The notes under the pieces were generated by a model. The model searched no databases. It was not told the DNA's origin and saw nothing but the letters and a program-made list of their open reading frames with translations. 64,000 nt of DNA from the NCBI GenBank assembly GCA_002633025.1, contig NMRB01000010.1, positions 815,505 to 879,504 of the forward strand, in the 5' to 3' direction. This DNA is from Notospermus geniculatus. Lineage: Eukaryota > Nemertea > Pilidiophora > Heteronemertea > Lineidae. Positions 1 through 59,640 of the stretch are shown in pieces. How positions within the stretch are numbered: position 1 is the stretch's first letter; each line of letters starts with the position of its first letter. A program made the translations under genes and the position numbers.

Positions 1-61
1 CTTCAAGTCAGGATGAAGCAAGTTAGAATAGGGGTTATTTAGGGCTTCTGCAATTACTTAC

Positions 62-220
62 TGGACTTAAATTCCTCTACAAAGTTATGAATAGAATTGA
101 TATTGGCTAAGTCAAGTTTGTAGAGAGCAAGAAGGTCAGGTTTTGCAACCTCAGCACGCAACTCTTGGACTGCCTCTTCACCTCTTAATCTGTCACGACA
201 TGCTAACACCACTTTGGCAC
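62..220 (-). CDS. RDH-like gene, exon 3
   Basis: Bounded by a TTTCAG acceptor and a GTAAGT donor, 159 nt. It begins by completing the Gly codon of exon 2 and reads [17 protein letters not shown], then a helix and the [10 protein letters not shown] segment. ACRD and LDLA are the second strand and the adenine-pocket Asp region of this SDR group. The next exon is outside the window. Confidence 0.92.
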
Positions 221-3200
221 CTGAAATGGCAGAAGTTTCGAACATCCCAGTCTAGTATGATGAAGTTTAAATACCAAATCATGATTACCTGAATAACCTG
301 CATTCGACAAGTCATTTATGGTCTACAAACTTTGAAATTTTGACTCTGCATGGTTAATCACCTGAACTGATGGGTAATTATCAAAGGCAATAGAGACCCT
401 AAAAACATCGATTGCAAAATCCCTTCACGGCCTTGAATCACCATTGATGAAGAATCTTGCTTGCCTTTGTTGTTGCAGAGTCAACCAAGCAGGATGATGA
501 TTTGCAAAATATTCAGTTCTGCCAAAAATTCACAAAAAGAAATGCAACCTAATGATTTTTTTTTATAACATCCAAAATAATTTCTGTGTTGAATGAATGT
601 ATTGAAACCGGGAAGAGTTTGTTTACCAACAGACCAGAACCTTACATCCTAAAAATAATCTTGTTGCTCGCCTGGGGATGTATTCTCTCGCGCAGATTCA
701 CTTCAATAAGATCTATTGATTTACATTTAGCAACAGGCAACAAGCCAACCACAGCAACATCTTGTATCGCTTCAGGGGTGAGACTATTTCAGTCGAGGAA
801 GAAATCTTTGCAAGAACAATAATAATTCAACAGAACTATCCAATGATGTTGAACATACCGGTATTTGTTTTGGTTATATAAACTAATACCAGTACCATTA
901 TATCATGCTATACTGCATTTATTGGTATCTATCCAAGTGTTAGAAGAATGTAAATGTACATGAAGGCTTTATTTTCAACTCTAGTCTATGATATACTGGG
1001 ATACAGCAAACAATACCAAGGCAATTATTTGATAGTGAAGTCACTGGGGCAGAATTTATCACATTTCCTTGTATTTCTACACAGGATTCATTGGTCATTT
1101 TATTTCTGATAGATTTATTTGCTCCAAATTTCCTGTCAATGCACATTCCCAGGCTGATGTTGTGTGAACAGTTATATAAACTGAAGGAACAAACACATAA
1201 AACTCCGATTTCCTTTACACAACACTGGTACCATTCTTACCACAGAAAATCTATCCAATAGATCAATGACACTATGGCTTATAGTCTGTTCCAAAAAACA
1301 GGCAACAAACAGTTATAATACAGAGCTTGTCAATAAGTGCATATTGTAATGAGAGGTAATATTCTATTACCAATGCCCCTTCTATGGCATTTTGGCCTAG
1401 AAGCCAACACAAAGCTGCTTATTTACATACTCTTCAGGAGAGAAAACTTTTTAAGGTACACCATGCTCTACTAAGATTCATTTGAACAATGCGGAAATCC
1501 TCGTGTTCTCAAACAGGCCATGTTGATAAGTCAATGCCAAATGTATGTGGAACTGAAAACTTCTATAAATAGCTTCAGCCGAAACCAGCAACGCTATTCC
1601 AAAATTATGATTTATTCATTTACCTCCACAGAGTACAAATATCATATAATGAAACTGTTACTTTCTCATTACTTGCCCATTTATTGTTAGAATGTCAACC
1701 ACAAATCTTCTCACCAATGGTAAATGCCACACATTTACTACTACGGTGCTTTTCAGTTAACACGCAAAAGGAAATAGGAGAATAAATATTTTGTAATTGC
1801 AGCTAAATATCAAAGGAATGTCAATCAATTTCAGGGCCAACAGCCATATTATTTCCAATTAACTGCAGCTGTAAATGAACCACACAAAATAAGACCACAG
1901 TACCTCTTCTGATGAGATCTCTGGCAGTTTCCTTTCCTATTCCAGTGTTTGCTCCTGTAATGATGACTGTTTTACCATCCAGTCTTTTCTGAATGTGACA
2001 TACTCCTCCATTCATGTGATTCCTGAAATGATATTGATGAGGACAAGAATTAATAGAAAAAGGATACAGTATGAGTTTAGAGGGAGCAACTGGATCTAAC
2101 ATTCTAAGTGATTTATTCCCATTTCACCCTCTTTCCCAATTCACCCCCTGATACAAACTCTGGCAATATGCTGGACTACTAGAGTTCAGAAATTAACTTG
2201 ACTGTTGGCATTTTGGGGGTTACCAGGGGGTCAGCAGCTTTCCCAAAAAAGGTTGCATTGCTAACCATCGCATTGAGAATAATTTCCATGCCAATTTTTA
2301 AATTGGCAGAGTGAGAGTAACGGGGAGAGTAGTCACTTGCTCATCCAAGTTCTGTTGATTTCAGTGAACAGCTCCCCAGGTTTTCCATCCCTAGGTGGAA
2401 CCAAAATATTTTGATAGTATAAAAGGAATTTTTCCCAAGTCTGAGTACCACCCCCAAATCAAAGTCTCAGCATGCCACAGGCAGTTTCTTCACAGCCAAA
2501 TGTGACACATGTGATTAGTTCAAGTTCTATGCCAAACATACATTATTCCAATAATAAAGGTTTGTACAATGTTAGTGCTAAATAATCTCATGTTCTAGTT
2601 GGGTTCTTTGGTTGTATTTCACGCATAGTAAATGGTTTATAGTATCCCTTTTGCCATTTATTTTTCTCACACTTCTACACTTTCACTGATTTCACACAGT
2701 ATAATAACTATTGATATAAATAGAGGAGTAAAAGAATTACTTGTGAGAACTTCCACATTGGGACACAGACCAAATTTTTTGGGAAATGAAAACCTAAGTA
2801 ATAGTCTTGAATTGAAAGACATTTGAGTAAGGCTTTCCACGACCAATCAAGCTTGAATGACAATCAATCTGTCAATCAAACCAATCAAACTGATCTGTCA
2901 GATAAATCCTGTCAATTAGACACCTGAGGTGACCCATCTGACCCACATCACAAAAGACCATGCATGGTTTCTCAAGATGCACAACAGAGTCACTGACGAT
3001 AAGTTCAGGGGAGTCCTTGTCCACAGATCTCTCCCATGAAGAAGATAAATAGGGTTGGAAGAGTGACAGTTGCATGCAAGGAGGCCATGGCACGCACCAA
3101 CGCATAATGGTCTGTCAGTCAAAACTGTATATCATATTGTCTTTGAATGTTGAAATTGGTGCTGGTTGAGAAAAAGATGGTAATCTTCAATGTTCAGGTC

Positions 3201-4012
3201 AAGGGAAATAGAAGGTCACCCACAACTACATTACAATACTATGGCTAGGAATCACTACATGCACATCCAGAGTCCTCCATAACCTTTTCAAGAAATGTCC
3301 CTTTTGGGGATTCAATTCAAAAACCAAAGAACACTCAAAAGTTAATCTCTTCACAGCCAAGGCAGATTTTGTTAAAAATGAAGATACCTTCATGTAGGCC
3401 TATGTAAGGCAAGTTTGAAAGAAACCTGAAAACTGTCACATTAGAATTCCTCAATGGAAAGCTCTCAGTGAGTATTTTCCAATAATACAGAACCTATGAC
3501 AGGGTTTCTGTAAGATTTCTTGATTTGGTAATAGGTTATTTTTGATGAAATTGCCTTTGGTAGTGAAAGGGTTAACAGGTGACACGAGGTACATCAGAAA
3601 AATTATGTAATGAAAAAATGGTGAAAACTACGTGTTATGGAAGCCTGCACTTTTCATCAGGTAACAAAATTACAAAGCATTATTGATACATTCCCTGCAG
3701 TTAGAAGCAAAATAGGCAGGGAAAAGTAGAGGCGGCGGCCAAAGGGCAGGAACCTGTGACATGGAACTCAGAAAAGGCGCAAGAAGGGCTGATTAATTTC
3801 ATGTGTATTATTTTGCCAGCAACGCAGAAGAGAATGGGAGTTTGAGGGACCTGGGCGGGAATCATTTCGTGACCTTTAATTTAATTAAACCTGCAGCAGC
3901 CCTTTAAACAACAAAATATTCGGTATAGCAGTATTATAACTTACTTCAACAATCCGAGAAGGACGATAATCCCACAGACCGCAAGGCCAACACCACTCAG
4001 GACCAACTCCAT
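62..4012 (-). CDS. Retinol dehydrogenase-like short-chain dehydrogenase, 5' part (3 exons)
   Basis: This is the N-terminal 115 residues of a classical short-chain dehydrogenase of the RDH11/12/13/14 group, which are NAD(P)-dependent membrane-bound retinaldehyde/retinol oxidoreductases. Joined exons are 4012-3945, 2022-1904 and 220-62 on the minus strand, with phases that agree at both junctions. Visible features are a hydrophobic N-terminal segment (about residues 3-22, likely a signal anchor), a GGVC motif at 28-31 as in RDH11/12, the cofactor motif TGANTGIG at 45-52, ACRD at 69-72 and the LDLA motif at 98-101. The catalytic Asn-Ser-Tyr-Lys part and the 3' end lie outside the window (left of base 1). 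The choice among RDH11, 12, 13 and 14 cannot be made from this part, so no symbol is given. Confidence 0.93.
221..1903 (-). other. RDH-like intron 2
   Basis: 1.7 kb of AT-rich intron. I see no conserved reading frame or obvious repeat structure in it. Confidence 0.85.
1904..2022 (-). CDS. RDH-like gene, exon 2 (cofactor-binding motif)
   Basis: Bounded by a TTTCAG acceptor and a GTACTG donor, 119 nt. It encodes residues 23-63, including GGVC and the Rossmann-fold glycine motif TGANTGIG followed by KETA. This is the NAD(P)-binding turn of classical SDRs. Confidence 0.92.
2023..3944 (-). other. RDH-like intron 1
   Basis: 1.9 kb intron separating the membrane-anchor exon from the cofactor exon. 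It has AT-rich unique-looking sequence with a few ATTTT runs. I find no additional exon in it. Confidence 0.85.
3945..4012 (-). CDS. RDH-like gene, exon 1 (start codon)
   Basis: Reads [20 protein letters not shown] and then LL, followed by a GTAAGT donor. The exon is 68 nt and ends in phase 2. The peptide is a strongly hydrophobic N-terminal anchor, as in the RDH11-14 proteins. The ATG lies just downstream of GTTGCAAA with A at -3, a good initiation context. Confidence 0.88.
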
Positions 4013-4290
4013 TTTGCAACTGACCTCAACTTGTCGGCACGTTCCTTGTGTCGGGGAAAGTCCAAGCAGCCCAGGGGGTGAAGTGAATTATCCCTTGTGG
4101 TGGAACGTGGGGAAATAATACGGCTTTCGAGTTATAATCCTAAAAGCTGTGTAAGTTTGCAGGTGGACATGCAAAATCGTTCATTGTAATCGCCCACAGT
4201 AAATATAACTCGATAATAGCGGTACAGATTGTCCTCCCAACACCCCCACGCTGAATGGGGCTGCTAGATCTTGAGTTCCAAGCAGCTGGT

Positions 4291-4351
4291 CACGTGTCCG
4301 GAAATCAACAATAATATCCTAGAAATAGACGTGGCTCGCGATCAACACGTG
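4291..4351 (-). promoter_or_regulatory. Candidate RDH-like promoter elements: two CACGTG E-boxes and an ETS-like site
   Basis: CACGTG occurs at 4291-4296 and again at 4346-4351, with CCGGAAAT (an ETS-type core) at 4299-4306 between them. They lie about 280-340 bases upstream of the RDH-like start codon. The motifs are directly visible; the promoter role is inferred from position only. Confidence 0.35.
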
Positions 4352-4780
4352 GGTTGTGGTTACAAAACGACGATTCGTGCGTGGTTAACCGTTGTATATC
4401 CTCATTCAGTGAAAGAAAACTGACGATTAGTCCTAATTACAAAAGAACAATTAGGCCATTTATCAATTAATTAACCATTCGAATAATCAGATGACGTGCG
4501 TATCCTGGAAAGGAGAAAATTACTTACACTGAACTGAACAACCAGCGAAAAATGTGCCGTAAAAAGACCATCAGAACAACAGTTTAATAGTTACACTATT
4601 TGCACTGATAGTGATAATTTGGTGATACGGCGGTTAGTTTATCGCATAGGGTTATTGATCCGTATATATTATCAACGTAGATAAAAAGTAACAAAGAAAA
4701 TGCCAGTCGTTATGTGTACCGGTATAGTAATATCCAAAACGAGAACTAGCCGAGAACTAGCCAAGAAAATTCGCCAGATA

Positions 4781-4945
4781 AAGCCTTGTTCACACTGCAG
4801 GTGCGGTGGGATGCGAAATTTTTCGCGCCTGATTGTTTCCACTGTTAAGCCTATAGCTGTTCACACTTGCGGTGCGACGCAATGCGGTAAGAAGGCTTTA
4901 AACCTTTGTACAGATCGCACCGCACCTGCAGTGTGAACAAGGCTT
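4781..4945. mobile_element. Foldback MITE-like element, 165 bp
   Basis: Terminal inverted repeats of about 28 bp start AAGCCTTGTTCACACTGCAG at the left, and the right end is its reverse complement. There is no coding capacity. The sequence between is GC-rich and partly repeats the terminal GGTGCG motif. I cannot define a target-site duplication with confidence. Confidence 0.7.
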
Positions 4946-5071
4946 AAGCAAGAAAGATTTTTTTCAAAAGTGGTCGGAAGATGGCCAGGATGGATAAAAA
5001 GTCATCACAGTAATTTTGCGACAGAAAACTTCTTCGCCGCTTAAAAGTAGGCCCCTAGTCAATTTTCAGAC

Positions 5072-5165
5072 GAGGGCGCTCCTCCATCACGTTCCGTTGG
5101 GGTTTTCTCGTTCGGCTGAGATGGCTCTCAATGGGCAATGTTATAAAAGGCGCCTCTCCACGTGC
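5072..5165. repeat. Degenerate relative of the 5784-5959 foldback repeat
   Basis: Shares GGGCGCT-CTCCA near its left end, GGCTCTCAATGGGCAA in the middle and GCGCC-CTCCAC near its right end with the element 0.7 kb downstream. It is more diverged and lacks the long hairpin. Confidence 0.45.
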
Positions 5166-5783
5166 TGTCAGATAGTCAGTTATTGCTGTCAGACAGAGAG
5201 AGAGCTGTCACGTCATTTCACCCCATTTTGTCCGTCATTTCACTCATCCCCGCACATCACGTAACGGGGCTCCTCCACAGATTTTAACCGCCCTTGGAGT
5301 AGGAGACTGACAAGAAAAAAAAACGCTGAGGCGACAAGTTTTCGGAGGCTCGTCCACGTTGGCGGGTGGGTGTCCTGAACGAATACAGGTCTTTGTGTGG
5401 TGTTCCGTTGGCCAGACTGCTCCCACCACCAGCTACGAAAAGAGGTGTGGCGGCGCAGCTCATACAACAGCGACCTCGACGAGACTCGTGGTAATTAAAG
5501 GCCAGAACTTGCATGGTGGGTGGACGAATACTCGAATGACAGTTACTAGACTGAAGCGCCATCTAAAAACAACAGGCATTACCAGCATTGGTTACCACCA
5601 GACGGGCGCGATATATGGTTGCTCCCCGTCTCAGTGGTTCCTTTTCAATGGACAGACATACAGAAGCAGGGGGCACTGATCTTTGGACCAAGTCGTCCAG
5701 GCTACCGCGCTGTCCTCTGGCGTTGTCAAAACAAACTAAACGTCTCCAGCGACAAATGCGCTGAACATCACAAGAGCAATACT

Positions 5784-5959
5784 AGGGCGCTGCTCCACTT
5801 AACAGTTTTTTCGCAGAAGTTGGCTCTCAATGGGCAACTCAACTGCGAGCAGTTGTTTGTGTCATTGGTCTCAGCGTAAGCCGACAGGACACAAACAATG
5901 GTGAATTGCCCATTGTGAGCCAACTTCTGCGAGAAAACTGTCAAGTGGAGCAGCGCCTT
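5784..5959. mobile_element. Foldback MITE-like element, ~176 bp
   Basis: The two halves are near-complete reverse complements. The left arm contains GGGCGCTGCTCCACTTAACA and TTGGCTCTCAATGGGCAA; the right arm contains TTGCCCATTGTGAGCCAA and TCAAGTGGAGCAGCGCC. The centre carries CATTGGTCTCAGCGTAAGCC, shared with a repeat near 54400. It is non-coding, so open frames across it are fortuitous. Confidence 0.7.
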
Positions 5960-6723
5960 CATTCGGAACTTCCGAAGGCAACTGCTCGGCAATTTCCGTA
6001 GACACTCGCATTTCCCCTCGGACACAATTCCAAGGCTGCCATCTTGAACGCGCAACGATTTCAATGCGTTTCTGGTGGTTTGGATGCGGTCGCCTCATCA
6101 CACCCTGCGCATGAACGAAATAGGTCGCGCAAAAACGTTGCGTTATTGATCAATAATTGGCAGATTCGGTGAGATATCGGTAAGTTTATATATAATATGC
6201 CTCAACTTATCCAGGAAATATGGTTGGATATCTTAGCAGGCCAAAATTCGGCGAAAATAGTTCCACGGTCGGTCACGTGGGTTTGTTGATGACAACATGG
6301 CTGCCTTGGACTTGTGTCCGAGGTGAAATGCGCCGCCCAGTGGATAGATAAGCAGTTCGCCTCAGGTCGTTCCGAATGCAGCGCCTTATAACAGACGGCC
6401 GGGGCGTTTACACAGTCCACGGGTTTCCACTGCCCGCAAAATGGAGAAATTTCCGTTGGATGTTCTGAATTAAATGATGCGACTTCGCTGTTCTAACTGC
6501 TGTTTAGCGAAGGCATGAACACGGAACTGCATCAGGCTCCCTGGCTCGGGAATATAAAATCGCATATCGTTCATCAAAAATACGCACAGAGTGTTATCCT
6601 TGAACATGGTGCGGCTACCGCTGATGCAAAGGCCTCAGAGGTTTGCGTCAGTTTTCAGATTTGAATCCGTCTTCCCAGGACACTTCCCTCCCATTTCTCC
6701 CACATCGGCAAACATTACATCCC

Positions 6724-6988
6724 TTAAAGATAATGTATCACGGGTATTTTCGCGGGCCACGAAAATCATTGTTTATTTACAGTTTATTTGTTTGTGTCCT
6801 CTTTGTCTTATGAGTAATTTGTTGGTGGCATGCCCCTCTAGAAATTATTTTGATACTGGGGCAATTTGTTGGGTTGGCATGTCCCAAAAGTCCAAAATAA
6901 TATAATGTACATGCATACATAATGTAACATCCCGGCATGTTTACAAACATTGAATGTAAACAATGAAGTCATGATACATTATCTTTAA
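6724..6988. mobile_element. Possible TTAA-flanked inverted-repeat element, ~265 bp
   Basis: TTAAAGATAATGTATCA at the left is matched by its reverse complement TGATACATTATCTTTAA at the right, followed inward by more loosely matching TCATTGTTTA sequence. Both ends begin or end in TTAA, which would fit a piggyBac-type target, but the family is not otherwise identifiable. Confidence 0.5.
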
Positions 6989-7534
6989 CGACAGTTGACT
7001 GCCAGCTCAGGGTTTAATTCACGTTAAAATGCCTGATGATGTTTTGTTTTGAGGAAAGGCTTCACAAATGCAGCAACGCTCAATCAAAGGGTAGAGTCTA
7101 TCGTTGACACTATCAGCTTCTGCTCGCCAGGTCTCATGATGGATTTCTTCAGCCCAAAACTAAGAAATCGGGAGACCATATCTGACAAGATCACTTTTGT
7201 CCATCATCACACGACAGTTTCCTCAACATGCTCAAAGCCATGTGACCAATCAACGTAGGCGTTGACACTAATCATCATAAACCTGACAGTAGAGTAAATT
7301 CAGTTCCCCTGTTCACCGATAGGTGTCACTTGTCAGCTAGCAGAGGAGAAGGTCAAAGGTGGCTGATAAATTGCAGGATTCTGCGAAAGAACATTAAATG
7401 CTTGGAGTTGCAGGTTAATGCACCCTTCAACAGACTCTTCTGAATCTGTCGAGATCATTTCTAGGCTATTTGTGCACCGATTTAGCGTATAAAACGTTTC
7501 TTTTTGGTGGATTTTGATGAGGTCTTGGATTGTG

Positions 7535-7780
7535 AATGACGTCATTCGGGCCATTCCAGCCAATCAGCTTCGTAAATTATCGGCCTTTGCGCAGAGCTTA
7601 TTTTCCCTGGCGTGTGGAAGAGAATAGGACGGCCATCTTGTTTTCCAAATGATAGAATTTCGGGCTTTTCCCTCCTTTTGATGGGTTGGAATGTCATGGA
7701 GTAATTAAATGCCTACTCAGTTTTGGAGATCAGAATCTGGAGTAGGCAGCTACGTGGTAAAATTTTCATGTGGGGCGGAG
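7535..7780 (+). promoter_or_regulatory. Candidate MARK core/proximal promoter (CRE, CCAAT, YY1-like, GC box)
   Basis: A perfect 14-bp palindrome GAATGACGTCATTC (full CRE TGACGTCA at 7537-7544) is followed by CCAATCAG at 7560-7567 (NF-Y type), GGCCATCTTG at 7631-7640 (YY1-like) and GGGGCGG near 7772. The order and spacing resemble a TATA-less housekeeping promoter, with transcription probably starting around 7570-7700. The motifs are visible; binding and the start site are inference. The MARK ATG is 340-480 bases downstream. Confidence 0.5.
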
Positions 7781-8020
7781 ATTAAGGTAGAAAACGTCCC
7801 GATTTGACGTCTGTGGTTCTGAAGAAAATCACCAAGCCGAGCCCCTTCCATTTCGCTGCCCCTGACTTCACCGGTTTGTTTTGGATTATTTCGGGTCGGT
7901 TTCTCTGAGTTGGGATAGTGTTAGATATTATTTCGGATTCTACTGAACAACCACATTCATGGTCAAGTGTTTTTTGTGCTAGAACCAGGGATATTTCTGT
8001 AGAATAAATCACAATCCAAG

Positions 8021-56067
<48,047 letters not shown>

Positions 56068-56490
56068 TTAGGTGACCTGGAGTACGTTTTTTCCTTCTAG
56101 ATATTACGTGTTTGGTATGTTTGTTTGTGTTATGAGCGCCGCCTTTGGACAGACTGAGAGATTATGTTTCTGATACTCTTCTCCTCGGTTCGAACCTGGA
56201 GATCAGTGCTCATTCAACCTCCATCATGAAGTCTGCGATTCTCTGGTTCCTGGCGGGCTACTAATCAGTGTGCCAGTCCGTTGATTTTAGGATCTGCTCT
56301 AAACCTCATTATGTTGATAGGTTTTAATCGTTAGCGATGCCACCATTGGAAATGTCAGTTTTCGCCACTCTAGGCAGATAGATACATCTCTGTTTATCTT
56401 GATGCAGCCGAAGGCAATGCAGTTTTGATATCCAATTGTTGTGTTGCTAACTGAACGTTTGAAATAAAAAGCTATTTCTATATTGAGGTT
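56068..56490 (+). other. MARK: MARK 3' UTR with polyadenylation signal
   Basis: Follows the TGA. A canonical AATAAA occurs at 56463-56468, and another in AAAAATAAATTAG near 56555. The first would give a 3' UTR of about 0.4 kb. The exact cleavage site cannot be seen. Confidence 0.6.
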
Positions 56491-57820
56491 TACAGTGTTT
56501 TATATTCATAAATCATGTGTATAAATGTAAAAATAATGTGACTATTGATTGGAAAAATAAATTAGTAACATTGTGTAGTATTCTTAAAGCAGTTTACCAT
56601 ATTTCTAAACTAAGACAGATCTCGCCGCCGCTAGGTGGCATCTGCAACTTTCTTGCAGTGGAGCGGTATTTTGTATTTTGCCATGGTGCAGTTAATTTTG
56701 TTCGATGGCAATTTTGTTTAGCCTGGTTTTCCAAACAGCTTACAACTTGGCTTGCACGACCTGTAGTATGATGGTATATCTGATATGCAGCTTTAAACCT
56801 AGTGTTTCAGCCAGAAACTTTAAAAGGCAGGGCAAAAGGAGGGGCTGTAGAAACTGCATGGTATATGCGTTAGTGTACATGAGGAAAAGGGCAGGGCATT
56901 TCCAACCCCTGAGAAAAGAGGCAGGGCATTGCATCCTGCTAAAATTGTTGAGCTGCAATACTAGAACCTGTTAATAGAATGGACAAGACTTCCATCCCTC
57001 TAGTACAGTTTGTTCACCAACTGTAAATTTAACCTTAGTTTTTGTGATCACCTACAGTATTGCTATAATATGGTCAGGTTAATAATTTGCTCAATCAGTT
57101 GGCACCTTCAAGGTATTATGGGATCAATTTTCTGTAGGACCAGTGGACCAGCATTGGTACAACTCTTACCTCGGAATGAGGTGTGAAGGATTTGAATTGA
57201 CGTCTTAGTCAATCGTTCCTTGCCAAGATCTGTCTTGTAGGACACAAGACTTGCACATTATGGGTTGGTCAAGAGTGTTTTAGAGGGCTGGAAGCATTGT
57301 GAAAATAGAAAAAGTGGTTCTTACACCTACCTGATAGACAGAGCTGAACCTTCAGAACAAGAGAAGTGCCAGAAGTTATTGGCGTACATCAGGTTACCCG
57401 GCCATGCCAATGATTTTGCCAAACATATTACATTTGTAGCTTCATGTGAAAATTCAGTTTTCAGTGCAGATAGAGGGTGTCGCGTGCCAGTTTCTTAGTG
57501 ACAAGAAATTCTTAGGTCGGTTTGATGGGAATTTTGAAGACTTGTAAAGTTAACAACTGTGTTGTCTTGTCCCCTGTCCTCATCATACCTGTCCTTAGGT
57601 CTTTCATAAGGAGGCGCCTAAAGGTCTCTTTGGGCTAAAAAATTAGTCCGTTATTTTGGGATGGTTTGCAAGTGTTGGAAATTGTCTCACAGTGTCATGT
57701 ATAAAGAGTTTAATCTGGAGCTTGTGTTCATGATCTCTTGATGCCAAAACTGCTCTGTAAACTGATTTAATAATAGTCCTGTATTTGATATGCCAAACCT
57801 CATACATATTGAGACCTCTG
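56491..57820. other. Downstream region, no gene recognised
   Basis: 1.3 kb after the MARK polyadenylation signal. It has a GGGCAGGGCATT repeat motif near 56890-56930 and one unremarkable 77-codon frame. Nothing is assignable. A longer MARK 3' UTR form could extend here. Confidence 0.6.
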
Positions 57821-57915
57821 CATCCTGAGAACATCAGGGGTTCTTAAAGGCGCTCGCTCCTTGTGTGCGGTGATGAAGGGAGTGAGCGCTAAGAACCCTT
57901 GACATTCTCAGGATG
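57821..57915. repeat. Hairpin repeat, 95 bp
   Basis: CATCCTGAGAACATCAGGGG and TTCTTAAAGGCGCTCGCTCC pair with GGGAGTGAGCGCTAAGAA and CCCTTGACATTCTCAGGATG across a loop of about 17 bases. The loop holds the left boundary of the 417-bp duplication. Confidence 0.8.
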
Positions 57916-58279
57916 TGTCTATGAGCTCATGTTTACGAAATGCCAGCTAATTGTCAGGAACAATAAAATGACATGGATTCCTTCCCAAACACAAGCATCT
58001 TCCAGTTTGGGCACATTGTGCTTGTAAAAATGAAGTCCCAATCTACAGCTTGGTTGGAGGTAACTAAGTATTTTGGTCCGATTGGAGGCCTTGCTACATC
58101 TTGTCAATTTGATTCAGTTCACTGATGCATTAATTGGATAATAGAGTCATTAAGAAATCACCAGGGGCCTGTTTCATAAAGCGGCTTCAAGCTAATGGTA
58201 TCATTAACTTAATTCATTTTCCATTTGGTTAGAGGTACCATTAGCTTCAAGTCACTTTTTGAAACAGACCCCTGGTATT
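57863..58279. repeat. 417-bp tandem duplication, copy 1
   Basis: Begins GTGTGCGGTGATGAAGGGAG and ends with a family A foldback repeat followed by CCCTGGTATT. It matches copy 2 at a constant offset of 417 with few substitutions. Confidence 0.92.
58161..58275. mobile_element. Foldback repeat family A, copy 2
   Basis: CCAGGGGCCTGTTTCATAAA to its mirror ending GAAACAGACCCCTGG. Same family as 53233-53342. Confidence 0.8.
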
Positions 58280-58692
58280 GTGTGCGGTGATGAAGGGAGT
58301 GAGCGCTAAGAACCCTTGACATTCTCAGGATGTGTCTCTGAGCTCATGTTTACGAAATGCCAGCTAATTGTCAGGAACAATAAAATGACATGGATTCCTT
58401 CCCAAACACAAGCATCTTCCAGTTTGGGCACATTGTGCTTGTAAAAATGAAGTCCCAATCTACAGCTTGGTTGGAGGTAACTAAGTATTTTTGTCCGAAT
58501 GGAGGACTTGCTACATCTTGTCAATTTGATTCAGTTCACTGATGCATTAATTGGATAATAGAGTCATTAAGAAATCACCAGGAACCTGTTTCATAAAGTG
58601 ACTTCAAGCTAATGGTATCATTAACTTAACTCATTTTCCATTTGGTTAGAGGTACCATTAGCTTCAAGTCACTTTTTGAAACAGACCCCTGG
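58280..58692. repeat. 417-bp tandem duplication, copy 2
   Basis: Same start and the same internal order as copy 1, ending after the second foldback repeat. Short minus-strand frames recur in both copies because of the duplication, not because of coding. Confidence 0.92.
58578..58692. mobile_element. Foldback repeat family A, copy 3
   Basis: Third copy of the element, inside copy 2 of the 417-bp duplication. Its left end (CCAGGAACCTG) has drifted from the GGGG consensus. Confidence 0.78.
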
Positions 58693-59128
58693 TCAGTTCA
58701 TAAATGAAGTATGGCTGACTGACTTGATAGAAAGAGTTTCAAGTTCACAATTGTTATGAATGAAATAGTGTGCAATAAAGTGGTGTGGAAAATAATGTTT
58801 TACACATTTCATCATGGACAGTATACTTGAGGGGGATACCTCACAGGAAGATGAAATGTAATCGACACCAAGGCCTTCAGGAGGACATGACACCCTTTTT
58901 GTCACCATTAATTTCAATCCATGAGTATTTGAAGGTTAATGGTACTCTCTGAATATCATATTTGACAATCAAATAATTGTAATCATGATTAAACTGCTGC
59001 TGTAAACTGTTTCCTTGAAATGATGCTGTTTATAAGAAGTTTTGACATTCATTAATGGATAATGACAGAAATACATGTATAAGGAAAAAATTGAAAGAAA
59101 AGCATGATTCATTGAGATACATCGGCAT

Positions 59129-59365
59129 CAATAGACGATATCACTCCAAAAGAGCGCAGCACCTGACGGGTAACTACAGCGTCACAACGTCCCGTACTCA
59201 TTCCATGACATCATGACTTGAGACGACGTCATGATCACTGAAACAGGTGGAGGTTTTTCGAGTGACGTCATGGCGTTCAGAATGGGGCACGGGACGTCGT
59301 GACGCTGAAGGCCTAGCTAGCTACCCGTCAGGTGCTGCACTCTATTGGAGTGATAGAGTCTATTG
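59129..59365. mobile_element. Inverted-repeat element, ~237 bp, with CRE-like sites
   Basis: CAATAGAC-ATATCACTCC and GCAGCACCTGACGGGTA at the left are mirrored at the right. Inside are CAGCGTCACAACGTCCCGT and its inverse, and the centre carries GACGTCATGA and GTGACGTCATGG. Confidence 0.78.
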
Positions 59366-59640
59366 TGAAGTAGAAAATTTGTGCGAGGCTGCTGTAGTTT
59401 GTCCTTCTCTGGTTGATTGATGGTGAATAAGCTGGGGTCACAGGTCCAGAATGAATCTCAGACCACATCTCACCTTGTAGGCAGAAGTATAGCAGAAATA
59501 TATCATTAAGTATTCTTCTCTGTAAATTCATGGTGGGTTTCATAATGGTCTCTCTTCGGAATATGTCAAGTGTTGATTTAGTCCTTAGTTTCGGGGATGC
59601 TTGGTGTGTGTCCTGTTTGCTCTTGGGCTTCTGTAACTGT

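Larger units (their letters stand above)
4013..8020. other. Intergenic region between the RDH-like gene and MARK, including the MARK 5' UTR
   Basis: 4 kb separating two divergently transcribed genes. It holds the foldback elements and promoter motifs listed separately. The 4700-6500 part is richer in CpG than the rest of the window. YY1-like GCCATCTTG also occurs near 6038, but I cannot place a transcript there. No protein-coding exon was recognised. Confidence 0.7.

Noticed and set aside
57265-57498. 77-codon frame downstream of MARK with a mixed, protein-like composition
   Set aside because: No recognisable motif, no splice sites or polyadenylation context in agreement, and length within chance expectation.
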